Source of the DNA: Ascaphus truei
Taxonomy: Eukaryota; Chordata; Amphibia; Anura; Ascaphidae
Reading direction: 5' to 3'
Length of the DNA: 64,000 nucleotides
Assembly: GCA_036426205.1 (NCBI GenBank)
Contig: CM071574.1
Coordinates: forward strand, 10,300,466-10,364,465
The notes below the pieces were generated by a model. The model saw nothing but the letters and a program-made list of their open reading frames with translations, did no database searches and was not told the DNA's origin. Positions within the stretch are counted from its first letter, which is position 1, and each line of letters opens with the position of its first letter. This document shows, piece after piece, positions 1-12,014 of this stretch. The position numbers and the translations under genes were made by a program.

Positions 1-705
1 TAGGGACGGCCTATAGTACAGTGTGTGTCACGTTGTTATAGTGTTAGGTAGGGACTCAGCGGACGCTGCGGTTCCAGTTAAGGAGTTTGGGCCCAAGTCG
101 GGGCCACAGAGAATAACTCAAGGTTGGGATCAGACGGATTCATCGCACGTCTGACCCTTTGTGAAGTGTTGCTGACCCGCGCACCGGAGTGCTCGGCAGG
201 TATCATATAGTCATAAGTGCACCAACGGGCCCTTAGTGTAATTGTGACTGCGCAGTCACCCATTGCTTCTCTCTACAAGAGTGTGGGACATTGGGTGGGA
301 CTCTATGGACACTGAGTGGGATCACCTGGTGTTTGGAAAGCGTCCTGCGCGACGCAGTGGTAAGTGTCTCCTCTAGAGAGGGACACCGGTTATGTTGGTA
401 TTGTCATGATATGTGTTATCTCATGTTCTTAAGTAAATAGTATTAGTTATTATATATCATAGTGTGTGTGTATTGATTATTAGTGATTGTCCTGCGAGGA
501 ACCACTCCCCCTCTGGTGGGAACCATCGCAGGTGGAGGCGCTGCATCGTTGTAAGTGTACCCCTAGTATAATTGCCCAGGTTCCCCGTGGCGGAAGCTCA
601 GCCCTCCTGCGAGCCAACAGGTAATGCACCACACCTATGGTAACATTGTATGTTCCCTTGCACCCCACACTATATCTGCGATTGGGGGGGGGGAAACCCG
701 TTACA
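1..705 (+). mobile_element. Gypsy-type LTR, 3' portion (cut by window edge)
   Basis: This is the 3' two-thirds of a long LTR that enters from outside the window. It ends in a G-run followed by CCCGTTACA, the CA end expected of an LTR. It shares blocks in the same order with the LTRs at 2670-4230 and 38906-40558: a segment around CTGACCCTTTGTGAAG, then AAGTGCACCAAC, then the GGAGGCGCTGC module near 535, then a gaggCTCAG-like stretch and the end. No coding capacity is apparent; the short open frames here are chance. The 5' end and any target-site duplication lie outside the window. Confidence 0.7.
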
Positions 706-2665
706 TAACATTTGTGTTTAAAAAAACAAATTAACTAGTTATGGGCCAACATTTGAATTATTCATATAATAACGATAATTATTTTTTATTGAATGAATAA
801 ATATGAAAATGTAGGATATGTAAAATCGTATATAATGAGAACAAAATGACATTTTATAATTAAAAAACACCCAGACTCATATTTCCCATTTGTTGAGCAT
901 GTCAGAATAAGGGAGGAGATACTCTATGTTATTCAGAAGATAATATCTTCATGCTAAATGTGACTCTTGCAGTCCTTTCTGTGGAGTCAATAATATCCAA
1001 AATGTTAGTAGTCAAAAAAATATCACTTTTGTTTCCTAAATAAAAGATGTTTTATAATCTAATAAATGTCCCCTTTTATGATCACATTTTGGAAATACCC
1101 ACGCAAAAAAAATGTATGTGTTTATTCTAGGAAAATCTCTAATTTTCAATATATGATTACATTTTGGAAAGAAAAAACTGTTAATAGTGATAAAAAGGAT
1201 CATTTACCGAGTAAACATCTGGGGTGGGATATAGATACTGAAAATAGCAACTAAGGGCACACATCAAAAAAATAATATACAGTATATTTGATTATATCTG
1301 TGCCAAATTTAAGCAACAAGTAAAATAAGTGTCTTACAGTACATATGGTGCAGATCCTTAGCAAGTTAGAATTTGGACGTACAGTATGGTTAAAAATGAC
1401 GTCATTTATGCATGTCTGCTAACTCATCCTGTAACCAGTCTCTCAAAGTACAACCTGGGTTACGCTGGGCAAAAGTAGTACAAATTATTTTGATACATGA
1501 ACCCTTAGAGACTGTATTGAGTCAGAAACTACATTTTTTGTATCAAAAATTGACATAGATATAATTTTAAATGACCCGTAAGTGCGTCTAACATGATTTT
1601 TGTTTTCCGGAACATAGAAATGTACATAGAGGTGTACAGATGTAAATATTATGTGCTAAAAATAATGTTTCCTAAGCGTTAACCTGACAGCAAAAAGTGT
1701 CATTGTGTCCGTATACAGTATATAGCCTCCGTATTATTAACGTCTCTTGGCTACATAATTGGGGCAAAGTCTGTGCAAAAGAATTGCACCAGATTGATCA
1801 AATGAAAAAACTCCAATTGCTTTTAATGGGATTCTCTGTTCTTTGATAACGATGGTACTACTTTCTGCACTGCTTCGGATCCCATTTTTCAGCCAGGAGA
1901 CTGCAGTAAATAGACTCCGCAGAGATGTGCCCATTCATTATCGCCTTGCGTTGGCCTACAGCATTCTAACAAAAGCATTTCACACATTTTACCAAGAAAG
2001 TTTTTTTTCCCTTTGAATTATTAATCCAGTTCTCTTGCTATAATGAATGTCTAAGGGACTTAAATGAGTTACAGGACCATTTATTATGTGATCCCTATGG
2101 AAAATATGAGCCCTGTTGTCATGTTTTCATGCATGCAGCAAATGCCTCTGTAATAATAAAAAAAAAAATAAGAATGTGAAGGTGACCTAAGCATGACTGT
2201 AATTGGCATACACATACCTTCATTTAACTAGAAATATTTCTCCTTTGGTTCCAAATTTATATCCTTAACATTAAATTTCAATGTTGTAAGTTATGCAAAG
2301 TCTTTCCATGTGGAAACAATACTACAGGACAGTTTACATTTTTAATGATCAGGCTGCTTGTTGTTTTGTCTAATCTTTGGAAGCTGTATTTTTCCCCTTT
2401 GGGTAAACCATGACCTTGAACAGAGGTAGTTAAATAATCAAAGTGATGCATGAATTAGAAGTTTGTTTGCAGATACCTTATGAGAACCAGATCTAATGAG
2501 ACTCAAGCAGTAGCTCCAAGGGTATTACATGGGTTAATCATTCCACGTCCTTGAACTGATCTCTGCTTGAAAACTTTGACCAATGGTACAAAAGGGACAC
2601 AACTTTTCATGTGGAATTGAAGAACTTGTGTAATGAATATCATTGTTTTTCTTTTATTTGCAAAT
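706..2665. other. AT-rich sequence without recognisable feature
   Basis: About 2 kb of AT-rich DNA. I see no credible ORF, tandem array or terminal repeat. A stretch near 1735-1960 is less AT-rich and could be an old repeat, but I could not match it to anything else in the window. Confidence 0.5.
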
Positions 2666-2669
2666 GTAG

Positions 2670-4230
2670 TGTAACCCCGGTCTCTATTCAGCCCCAGAGA
2701 CCCCCCATGTAGCGCTCCGAGGCTGTGCGGCGCACCCGGCTAGCGGGGGGCCGCCATTGTGTCTGCTCGCAGTTGCGCAGTGTAGTCGCGTACGCGCTGT
2801 GCCAGGAATGCCGGCGACAATGTTAAGGATGGCGTGAGGTCGCACATGCGTAGAACCACCGCGGTAGCCATTACAGGATTGCGCAGGTGCAGTAAGGGTA
2901 GCGCACGCGGTCCCAATGCTAAAGAGGTTCTGAGTGGACTACAATTCCCAGCAGCCTCTGGGGATTGCCCTTTCACCCACATCACGTGCAGCCAGCCAGC
3001 AAATAGGGTTTTGCAGCTTCTCCTGTGGAGGAAGGATACAATGTTAGGGGACCATGTTTGGCAGTTGGAGCTGGGAGCAGGAAGGGGAAGGAAGGGTGTA
3101 GGGAGCAAATGGCTCCTACACCAGGTAAGGTAGTTCCCCAGATCCCATGCAGGCCCCAATCCCCACCAGGGTAGTGGGTAGGTACTGAGGGATGGCCCCT
3201 AAGTTAGGGACCCTGCCCTTAGGTGTGAGTGTGCAGTCTTGTCAGTGTCACGGCGGATAGTGCTGTGAGCGCTGACAAGTAGGCACAGTGTGTGTGTGCA
3301 GTATAGCTGCAGGTACCAGGTTGAATGCAGTGCGGTTGCTGCTGGTACGGAGTGAGTGCAGTGGGTTGCTGCAGGTACCGAGTGAGTTCAGTGGGTTGCT
3401 GCAGGTTCCATGTGAGTGCACTGCGTTTGCTGCAGAGGTTAGGGAGAAGTTAGTCAGAGGGGACCCGGGTGGTGAAGGGAGAGGTAGAGTGGGTGCAGGG
3501 GGTCAGTGACCCACCCGCATAGGACAGGCTACACTGTAGGCACCTAGGAGTGTTCCCTGAAGTCACCGAAGGTTGCTGTGCTGCAGGGACGCCCATCGTG
3601 ACAGCGAGCATCACCCCTTATTGTGTGGACAGCTAGGGACAAAGGGACAAGCGTGCGGAGCAGGTTTGCTGGCGAGTCGTCTGGGACCAGACGGCTGGAC
3701 ATTGAGACCCAGGAGGCAGACCGCTGATTCATCTGACCCTTTGCGAAGAGGTACCGGTCACCGCCGTGACCGGAAGGTACTATAACATCAAGTGCACCAA
3801 CACCGGTCAACAGGAGCTGATCCTGCCTTAGGCTAAACTCTTTAGGAACACTGAGCGAGTGGTAAAAGAACTGAGCCTATACCCATAGTACTATACATGG
3901 ACACGGTGTGTGGGGTATGCGGTGAGGGGACGGACACGTTGCTCCTGATGAGAGTTGCCGAGCCACTAAGGTAACACGTTAAGGTTATATTGCTATAAGA
4001 TAGAGTGATAAGGTATCGTGCATTCTCTTATAGTAAACTGGTTGCATTATATATGTGTGTTGTTGTATTTCTTGCCCAGGGGAATCTCACATCACATGGA
4101 TCCTGGGTAAGTGGAGGCGCTGCATTACGTAAGTGTATAAGTGTTACCCCAGGCTCCCAGCTAGCAGAGGCTCAGATCTCCTGGAGCCGCAGGTGTTGTA
4201 CCTTTGGGAGGGTTCAGAAAAAGGGCTACC
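2670..4230 (+). mobile_element. Solo LTR, Gypsy-type, 1.56 kb, TSD GTAG
   Basis: Starts TGTAACCCCGG and ends AAAAGGGCTACC, where the last base should be A. The 4-bp GTAG lies directly on both sides (2666-2669 and 4231-4234), as expected for a target-site duplication. The first part is CpG- and GC-rich and resembles the U3 of the LTRs at 26129-27559 and 55675-57035 (a shared stretch around CACCCGGCTAGCGGGGG and later GGTCGCACATGCGTAGAACC). The 3' part carries GTGGAGGCGCTGCAT near 4111. No internal element sequence adjoins it, so it is a solo LTR. Short overlapping ORFs inside it are not genes. Confidence 0.8.
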
Positions 4231-4234
4231 GTAG

Positions 4235-4645
4235 CAAGACTTACGGCCCATGGTGCTTCAATTTGGAGCGGCTAATGCGGCTGGGGCGTGGCTACATTCT
4301 GGCTGCATCGCGGCTGCAGCTCTCACGGCCGGGAGGACTTTCAGTTTCCCAGAAGGGTTAATGGAGCGGCGGTCCCTGCTTCTGAACGAGACTCCCGCTA
4401 CGTTAATCCTCCCAGGCCGCCCCCAGTCTGTAAGAGCTGCGCAGAGAAGCAGAGAGAAGCGGTGTCTCTCTCTGTGTGTCTCCCCGTGCAACTCTTACAG
4501 CAGTTTTCATGCTAACCCTAACCCTAATTTTTGGTACATAGGATTGAAGTAATGGTGTCTCCAGAGCTCAACCCCATTAATTTCAGGTCCGGGGTGCCCC
4601 TGCTTCCCAAGGTTCCGACTTCCGACTGCCGTAGGAGGTGCCAGT
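4235..4645. repeat. Unclassified GC-rich repeat-like segment
   Basis: A moderately GC-rich stretch following the LTR, with CCGGGGTGCCCCTGCTTCC near 4590, a phrase that resembles the interior of the inverted-repeat elements at 15536 and 35214. It contains TAACCCTAACCCTAA at 4513-4527, only about two and a half vertebrate telomere units. I see no terminal repeats and no gene. Confidence 0.35.
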
Positions 4646-4647
4646 AT

Positions 4648-4651
4648 TTAT

Positions 4652-4692
<41 letters not shown>
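4648..4692. repeat. (TA)n microsatellite
   Basis: Uninterrupted TA dinucleotides apart from one AAA break. Confidence 0.9.
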
Positions 4693-4695
4693 GCT

Positions 4696-5739
4696 TAATT
4701 ACCTTGGCTAACCTCTAAGGTAATGAATGGATTAACCCCTGCTAGTACTCACCTGCTGTACCTGCAAATAAACATACCCCGCCTTACACTAATGCCCAAT
4801 ATCCCTATAAGCCAAATGTGGCTAATAATAGTTTTAGGCATTAAACAAAACAAAATAAACATTTACAAAAAAAGTACATTAAAATACCCTTTAAACATAA
4901 AATCAATTATTGTTACTGTGAATTAGATGTAGGTGAAGTTTTGTGGCGTATTTGGATCCGCATCAGTGGATAAGTCTAAAAAAGGGTGATCTACCATTTT
5001 GCTTTTTTTTCCTTCAGAGGCAGAGAGCAATCTGTTTCTGGATGGATTTGTGAGTGAGCAACTTTAAAATGTAATAAGTGTCGCCAGCTGTGTGTATATA
5101 TCCCCTCATGTATCCCTCCAAATAAATGAGGGAGTTATGCCAGTCCTGAAAAAGGGCATACCTGAGGAACCTGGCTGGGAGATATGCTAATGGTTATACA
5201 AATTATATTCAAATGAGTTCCTTCCACACTTCCTAAAAAGGATTTCAATACCAACTATCTAGAGTTGATAAGCCTAAGGCACAAGCCTAATGACTGGGAT
5301 GGTGTCAGCCCAACAGGGGATTTCTAGGCCACAGCTCTAGTAGTGTGAGCTAAACCAGCTGATGGATTGCAGTGCACACTCTCTACTAACAGCATACCTC
5401 CAAGGGATCTCTATTTTGTTGATTGTAACTTTGAAAGCACTTCAAGCACAAAGTAATACTATGTACTGAGGGCTCTGAGTTACTGAGGCTAGGTGAGATT
5501 ATATAAAAGATGAACAGAACATGGGCTACCTCGCTCTACTACTGTAGGTTAAAAGAAAATGGATGCCACCTCCGCTGCTCTAGGGATTACACAGTTATAA
5601 CTGTGGTCTGACATGCAAAACTATTATTATTTGTAGATGAATAGTCTTGGTACTATCTGGATGTTATACATTTTATTAGACAGGTCAATGCAATCTATTT
5701 TATAGATATTGAACAGGTGGGGCATTAAATCCCTCCTAT
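4696..5739. other. AT-rich sequence without recognisable feature
   Basis: No ORF, terminal repeat or tandem structure that I can support. The segment just upstream of 5740 may be the start of the PLE tail that follows. Confidence 0.4.
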
Positions 5740-6320
5740 GTATGTGGGGTCTCTTTCAGGATGACTGCACCTCTGAAGAAGCCAATGTGTGTTTTAATGC
5801 ATTTTTGAATTTTCAATCTGCATTATCAAACAAGCTCTAAATCGGGAGTATTTTTGTTCTGTGAATATAAATATACCGGCTTTGTTCATTGCTTATCCTT
5901 TTACTTAAATTACCACTAAGTACTAGGACCAGAACACATTGTGATTTGATCACCCTCACTTCTTGTGGTTTTTATAATGATTTTTTCTTTTATTATTCAC
6001 TTTATTCTGTCTCTTAGTACATTTATAACCTTTTAACTTACTTAGGTTAATACATCACGGATACATTGTATTATGTTCATGTATCCTCTATTTTGCAACT
6101 CTTTGGAGGTCTTTTTTTTATTCTTTTTAATTGTATATGTATTAAAAGTTACTTTGTCCAGGTGATTATACATCTCTGAGGGGTATTTTACCAACTTTGA
6201 GTATATAGGCGAACACCTGCTCTAAAGAATTGCCTATTCTCCATATTCTAATAGAGATTAAATAAAATACATGTTTTCTGACACAGACAAGTAAAAACAA
6301 GGTGAAACTCAGCAAATAAA
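5740..6320 (+). mobile_element. Penelope-like element 3' region (fragment)
   Basis: From about 6130 this matches the tail of the large PLE near 23575-23860: both read GTCCAGGT then ATTRTACATCTCT, a GGGGTATTTTACC block, a stretch around GAACACCT versus GTACACCT, CATATTCTAATAG, then TTTTCTGACACA and AAAACAAGGTGAAACTCAGC. At 5773 there is TCTGAAGAAGCC, which resembles the start of the hammerhead-like motif found in the other PLE pieces, but the downstream GAAAC half is not recognisable. No protein-coding part is present. This is a 5'-truncated, decayed copy. Confidence 0.55.
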
Positions 6321-7154
6321 GCAAATGCAGAGAGTACTATAATAAAGTGAGCTTGTGACTTGAGTGAGTATTTCTAATCATAAAGGATAAAGAGAGTGGG
6401 CCATATTTACTAAGCAGTGTTTTGACATAAGATTCCGTAAGTGCTGGAATACATTACAGCCTATTTAAATAAATGGACTGAAAGTTATCTTTCTGTGACA
6501 AAAGGTATCTGAGGGCAGAAGATGGCATACTAGATATGCTTCTCTATCCATGAAGAGGGTAAAGTACTTGGATTGTATGATCACTCAGTGAGAAGTAGAA
6601 ATCCACCAAAACATTTAGGCCATCTCTAGTTAAAATTCTACATCCTGGGATGTGTCTATGAACATACCTGAAACTGATTTAAATATGTAAATTATGTTGA
6701 AACTATTTAAATTAGCATATTTCCCATGTACGTCTCCATGTTCTCTCTTTCTCTATCTCTAATAACCTATTGTAGTCTTTTAACTTGTCAATTTCGACTG
6801 AACTTTTGGGTCTAAATGTTCTGTTAAACATTTTGCTGAATTTTTACATTTTTTTAAAAAGTTCAAGGGAAACATTGGGGAGGAAAATTTGGACAATTTT
6901 GCATATCTATCATAAAGGTTTTGTTGGTACTCAACTGGAACTGATTGACTAGTATAATACTGGTAGAGAGAAAAGACGGGTCAGAAACTGGTATGTCACG
7001 CTACTCACCTATATTATAATATATTATAAAATAATACCCAATAAGTAACCACGCTCAGCTGGGACTGATTGACTAATAGACTGAGAAATGTCAGTTATCT
7101 CACTTGATAATTATACTTTTAGTACTATTTAATCAATTATTATTTCATTATATG
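6321..7154. other. AT-rich sequence; possible MITE end near 6390
   Basis: Mostly unremarkable AT-rich DNA. GGGCCATATTTACTAAGC at about 6396 resembles the outer ends of the ATA-flanked elements elsewhere in the window (15536, 35214), but no matching second end was found. Confidence 0.35.

Positions 7155-7210
<56 letters not shown>
7155..7210. repeat. (TA)n microsatellite
   Basis: About 28 TA units; serves as the insertion target of the LTR that follows. Confidence 0.9.
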
Positions 7211-7214
<4 letters not shown>

Positions 7215-7971
7215 ATCCCCTTGTAAGTGCATGCAGCTGACACACATACACTGTCCCCTTCCTGCCACCTCTCTTTAGTGTGCCCAGGATGTGATTTGTG
7301 ATGGCCAGGGCCTCAGAAAATGACATTCGACTGTGGAGAGGAGGGACTAAGAGATAGGAGTATTTTAAGAGTTCCTGGCAGAGCACGTGGGGGAGAGCAG
7401 TTGTGATCCTGAGGGACCTCGGGCCGACCAGGAACAAGGCCATGAGCAGTACGACTCAATGGATGCTGGGGGCCCAGATTGCAGACCGACTCCAAGAGTG
7501 GAACCTAAGCAGAGCAGCCACCTGCCTGATAGTGGGAGGCACACGTAACGACAGAGGGCATCCTCATTGGAATCCAAGTAAAAGGCTATCGAAGTATTTG
7601 CAAAGTACAGGCCTGCTACGTTCATACACTATCTTAGAGCTCCAACAGTGTGCCGTCACCTTTACACAGGCCCTTACACGCAGGGTTTGGTGATCACTGG
7701 GAGAGACACGGGTAGACATCTGTACAGCGTCTTGTGTGAAGAGTCCATTGTGTATATACTGACTGATCCTCACGTTTGAGGCTCATATTGTTACATTGGT
7801 GCTTAGCGATAATTACATTATAAATATCCTATTGTTATTTACAGTGCATCACTGTGATAGGTTTCCCTTTGTCTGACCTACGACTGTGTTTTGGGTAAGG
7901 AATAAGGGAGGAGGACTCTAGTCCCCATATTAGCCACGGATGTCAGTCTGAGGTAAAACAGAGGGGTTACA
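7211..7971 (+). mobile_element. Solo LTR, 761 bp, inserted in (TA)n
   Basis: Begins TGTAATCCCC and ends GAGGGGTTACA, giving short inverted LTR termini. TATA lies on both sides, consistent with a 4-bp target-site duplication, although the low-complexity target makes this weak. The ends resemble those of the LTR at 28766-29442 (TGTAACCCCT and AGGGGTAACA). There is no coding region; overlapping ORFs on both strands are chance. Orientation is inferred from a 3'-end similarity to the plus-strand LTRs and is uncertain. Confidence 0.65.
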
Positions 7972-8810
7972 TATATAACTATATTCAAAATTTCCCAGAA
8001 TCCCTGGCTGCAGTGGAAGCATTCTATGCTAGGAGATAATGGTGAAAATCAGGGTTGCAGACCTGTCTCAGACACGTGATATTTTATTTGCTGTACGGTG
8101 GAGGTTTTTTGTCACTTTTTTACCCACCATAACGTATTTAATGTGTGGTTGAAATCTATTAAAAAATATAATTATTTGGTTTCTTCCAACTTTGAAAGTG
8201 AAGCAGATAAAGACAAGCTTGCGGAAAGATGATAGAAACAATGGCCCAGAAAAAAAGATAGAAGTATGCTCTAGAATAAAAAAAACATACTATATTTAAA
8301 TCTAAATGAACGTATATTTACATCAACACCACAACCATTTAGCATAGTATCAGCCTTGATAACTTGCTGTTGAAACCCAATTTATATGATTAAAAATATT
8401 TTTTAGATAGTTGATTTAATGGCACATATATGATAGTCTATGCAGTGCCACTACAAGTTGTGCCGGGCTTAACTCATGAATTGGTATCTGGCAGATTTTA
8501 AGGTACAAAGATGACTATTCTACAGAATATTTCATTTTTCTGCGTTAAGTGCACCTTTTGTTTATACTGCTTCCAATGTCACCTGTCATAACAACCAAAG
8601 CTCAGCAGGCTCAGCAGAAGTGCTATTTGAAATAAGTAGTATATCTCTCTCTTTATAGATACTTTAAGTTTTATTTTATTTCCCTCTTTTAGTGCAAGCA
8701 CTCAATGGGATTGCATCTAACTGGCAAAGTGTATCTCTAAGTATAATCCAACGTGTCCCATTTTGCTTGAATTGTACAACTTGATGCATATGTTTTATCA
8801 CCATCTAATG
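7972..8810. other. AT-rich sequence without recognisable feature
   Basis: No credible coding, tandem or inverted structure noted. Confidence 0.45.
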
Positions 8811-9016
8811 CAGTGGTTTCCAATCTATTTTTGGTTAAGGAACCCTAAGTGAAATTTTGAGGAACCCACCAACCATCTCTAATAGTGAGTCTGTGATAGA
8901 TGCATTGTAAATTCTTCTGTATTTGATACCATTTTAAAATAACCAAAAATACAGGGAACCCTTTAGGGATGCCGGGAAACCCAAGGGTTCATAGGAGCCC
9001 TTGTTGAAAAACACCA
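8811..9016. mobile_element. hAT-type MITE, 8-bp TSD ATCTAATG
   Basis: Starts CAGTGGTTTCCAATC; the right end reads GTTGAAAAACACCA, the inverted partner lacking the final CTG. ATCTAATG is found immediately left (8803-8810) and right (9017-9024), the 8-bp duplication diagnostic of hAT transposition. At 206 bp it has no coding capacity and must have been mobilised in trans. Confidence 0.8.
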
Positions 9017-9137
9017 ATCTAATGTAATACATACTGTATCTACCAAGTTGTACAAACTCCCATGCAGCCCCTAATAGATTGTTGTATGGGAAAGGTTTGT
9101 AACTATTCTATGTATATTTCTGTTACTCCAACTTATA

Positions 9138-9516
9138 GGGGCACATATTCAGTAGAGGCAACTCTTATTCGAACAAAAACCAGTGGCAATTCCCCAAAAA
9201 ACCCAGGAAACACCCAGGTACTTTCTGAATACATGCCTTAAACTTTCCTTAAACTAGCCCCAGCATTTCTGCATTGATTAATGGCCTATCAGATTAACAG
9301 CGGGGGTCCCTGGCAGTCCCATTCAAACTGAATTGGAATGCCAGGGATCCCTGCTGTGTTAATCCTATGGGTCGTTAGTCAATGCAGAAATGCCTTAAAC
9401 GTGCCTCAAACTAGCCCAGAACATACCCAGCACATACCCAGCACATACCCAGAATGTAACCCGGCTAGTTTACGGCAAATGTTAGAATAAACGTTGCCTC
9501 TACTCTACTGCAATAC
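9138..9516. mobile_element. Fold-back MITE-like element
   Basis: Outer ends form an inverted pair (TCAGTAGAGGCAAC on the left, GTTGCCTCTACTCTACTG on the right). The centre is a second inverted repeat: GCATTTCTGCATTGA and CAGCGGGGGTCCCTGGCA pair with TGCCAGGGATCCCTGCTG and TCAATGCAGAAATGC. An internal run of three CCCAGCACATA-like units lies near 9425-9460. No target-site duplication was clear. Confidence 0.55.
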
Positions 9517-9619
9517 AAAGATACAGCAATACAAAGATGATTAACGTACTAACAAGGGTTGTTTATATGATGATGTATGTATGTATGTTACACCCTATAA
9601 AATGTAGACACAGCTCAGC

Positions 9620-9847
9620 AAGATAGGGGAGTGGCTCAGTGAGTAAAAGACTGGCACTGAGAGTTTGAAGCAGGGGAACCTGGTTCAATTCCCAGTGTCG
9701 GCTCCTTGTGACCTTGGGCAAGTCACTCTGTCTCCCTGTGCCTCAGGCACCAACAACATAGATTGTAAGCTCCACGGGGCAAGGACCAGTGCCAGCAAAA
9801 AGTCTCTGTAAAGTGCTACGTAAAACTAGAAGTGCTATACAAGAACA

Positions 9848-9883
<36 letters not shown>

Positions 9884-9885
9884 GA
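9620..9885 (+). mobile_element. CORE-SINE (tRNA-derived, MIR-like), (TTA)n tail
   Basis: The head resembles a tRNA: an A-box-like TGGCTCAGTGAGT at 9632 and a canonical B box GGTTCAATTCC at 9682. It is followed by the CORE/MIR-type domain GTGACCTTGGGCAAGTCAC (about 9709) and an L2-like 3' part (TTGTAAGCTCCACGGGGCA). It ends in a (TTA)n run at 9848-9883. This head-core-LINE-tail order is that of CORE-SINEs, which are copied by L2-type machinery. Confidence 0.75.
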
Positions 9886-10241
9886 TAGACGCAAGCCTCC
9901 AGACCACCCAGGTCAGCAGCATGATAAATGCCTCTGCACAACCTCTCGCTGACATATGGGCCTCACTGGCTCTAAAGCTGACCAGTTAACTGAGAATAGA
10001 CTGAGAAAGGGATTGGCACATGTAGGACACCATCCAAAGTACCAGTGACCATCTTTGGACTTCCCAAACACTGAAGAAGAAGCAGTGGAGATACAGCGTG
10101 CTCAATGGCCTGGTGCTGATCGTACAGAAGGATAGGTCCGGAGAGGGTGACGGTGTGCCCTTATGACACTCAATGCTCATTTTCATTTGCCACCCCTTTT
10201 GTTTCATTTTAGTTTTCCATGAGCAGTAAAAGATGTAATGC
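9886..10241. other. Sequence without recognisable feature
   Basis: Moderate GC stretch. ACTGAAGAAGAAGCAGTGG near 10070 is superficially like the PLE motif but has no GAAAC half. No gene supported. Confidence 0.35.
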
Positions 10242-10243
10242 TA

Positions 10244-10610
10244 CAGATGCAGCGGTTGTTATTCGAACAAATCACGGCGCCGTTTTCGTGTGCCCTGCTG
10301 TAATCCACACGGCATTAACGCGGCCAATCGCCCCGGGCACACGTGTTTATCGCGGTTGCTTTGTTTGAATTTCATGTTTTGTGTGAAATTAAATGCAATG
10401 AAATGAATGAATTGCAATGTGTACAGTACTGTGCTACTGTGCTACTGTGTCAATTTCAGGTGATTAAAAACCAGAACACAAAAATGTCATTTTCTGCACT
10501 CGCCTGAACTCGCGTCTTAAGGCGGTATGGTTGGAAGAAATCCGCGTCATGACATGGGTATTCCGAGGTATACACCGTGTGAAGTGTTCGAATAACAGCC
10601 GCTGCATCTG
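10244..10610. mobile_element. Tc1/mariner-type MITE, copy 1 (TA flanks)
   Basis: A 367-bp element with terminal inverted repeats of more than 25 bp: CAGATGCAGCGGTTGTTATT at the left pairs with AATAACAGCCGCTGCATCTG at the right. TA lies on both sides (10242-10243 and 10611-10612), the expected Tc1/mariner duplication. It is clearly homologous along its whole length to 50168-50527, sharing CGGGCACACGTGTTTATCGC and CGCGTCTTAAGGCGGTA. It encodes nothing. Confidence 0.8.
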
Positions 10611-10612
10611 TA

Positions 10613-11825
10613 TGTCTTGGTATTCTGCTTTTTCCATTGAGGAGCGGTGCATCAGGAAGATCACCTGGGAAAACCCTTTTAGAATTTAAGATCACTAAAG
10701 ACCATGTGAGTGCAACCCATTACCTTTTTGGAGCACTTTATCATCTATTCTTTTTATTCCCTTTTTTTTTTTGCATTGATCCTTTTCAGTTGTATTTTGC
10801 GCTGTTATCACTACCTCAGACAGGTTTGCACTGTAGTTTTTTCTATTAACTGTGAATAGACTTTGTGAACGTATTGTTAGTCAAGCATTGTATGCAATTA
10901 TATTTCTACCATATCCAACAGGGAGTATTTCTCCTCTATACTGATGTACATACTTTGGCATATTTTAATATGCTGTAGATATTTTACAGAGCATAATTAT
11001 TGATGGATACCTTTGTAGAGTATCTTGTGACTTTAATGCTTTGCATATCCATGTAGCAAAGACAGAGATTTTTTGTTTAATAAACTTGTACTACATCTAT
11101 GGTTGCCACGGGTCTATAAGCAGGAGGATATCTCTATAGAAAAAGCTTTTTAACTACTTTTTTTTTCTAAAAACAGCCAATTTGTTATTGGGCATGCTGT
11201 GCTTTTAACTGTGCTTTTAACCAAGTTACTCAATTTCATCTAATATTTGCTTTTTGTGCTTAACTTATTGAATTTCTCATACAGTATGTTAGACATTATA
11301 AAAAGAAAACTGTCAGCCATCAGACAGGGGACTGCACTTATTGACTGCAATGTGCTTTTGAGCAGTGCATGGCACTGTGTACATCAATACAGTCCCCATA
11401 CAAACAGCAAACAAAACAAAAGGATCTCTTCTGCCCCTTTCTTTACATCACATTTCTCTACTATTCCTACTCCTTATTGAAAACTGTAACCTGCATTGAA
11501 AAAGGTCGAGGTTCTCTTAAGGCAGAAAACTCCTGCTATGTTCTTATTGAGAGACATCACACTCCTTACATACTGTACACAACCCTATTGTAAATCAAGT
11601 CTATTCACAGAAAGCATGGTAACTCTCTAGTGTATCTCTCTTTCTGTGAGTGTTTCTAAAGGATGCTAATGGTCTAAGGGAGACATTTTCTCAAAAAGTT
11701 ATGCATTTAAACATTGTACAAGTGGATGGTTGCTAGAAGTGAGTATAATAGCAGCCAGAATAGGCTTGGTCAAACATGTTATTTCTTCTGTGAAACTACG
11801 AACCAGATCAGTTTAAGGCTTTTAT
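10613..11825. other. AT-rich sequence without recognisable feature
   Basis: Contains pyrimidine runs (about 10745-10770) and no supportable gene or repeat. Confidence 0.45.
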
Positions 11826-11922
11826 GCCCTTATTCTATAAAGTAGCGATAGCGTGATCCAGTATTACACAGAAAGCCTCATTGAAGTCAGTGGGACTTGG
11901 CACTTTATAGAACGAGAGCCCT
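11826..11922. mobile_element. Very short palindromic MITE-like element
   Basis: GCCCTTATTCTATAAAGT at the left faces ACTTTATAGAACGAGAGCCC at the right, an inverted pair of about 20 bp around a roughly 60-bp centre. No target duplication was evident. Confidence 0.45.
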
Positions 11923-12014
11923 AATGGTAATGGCATAGCCGTGGGGGAAACAAGCACCCCTAACTGAGTTAAACAACAGGAATACTAATAAACAGTACCT
12001 TGAGGAATGTATTG

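Noticed and set aside
4513..4527. Telomere-like TAACCCTAACCCTAA
   Set aside because: Only about 2.5 units, too short to call an interstitial telomeric site.
9425..9465. Short spaced repeats (CCCAGCACATA) considered as a CRISPR-like array
   Set aside because: Only three contiguous units without unique spacers, in a vertebrate-type MITE.
9682..9692. Pol III B box as evidence of a tRNA gene
   Set aside because: No cloverleaf closes around it, and a CORE domain and LINE-like tail follow; it is the head of a SINE.
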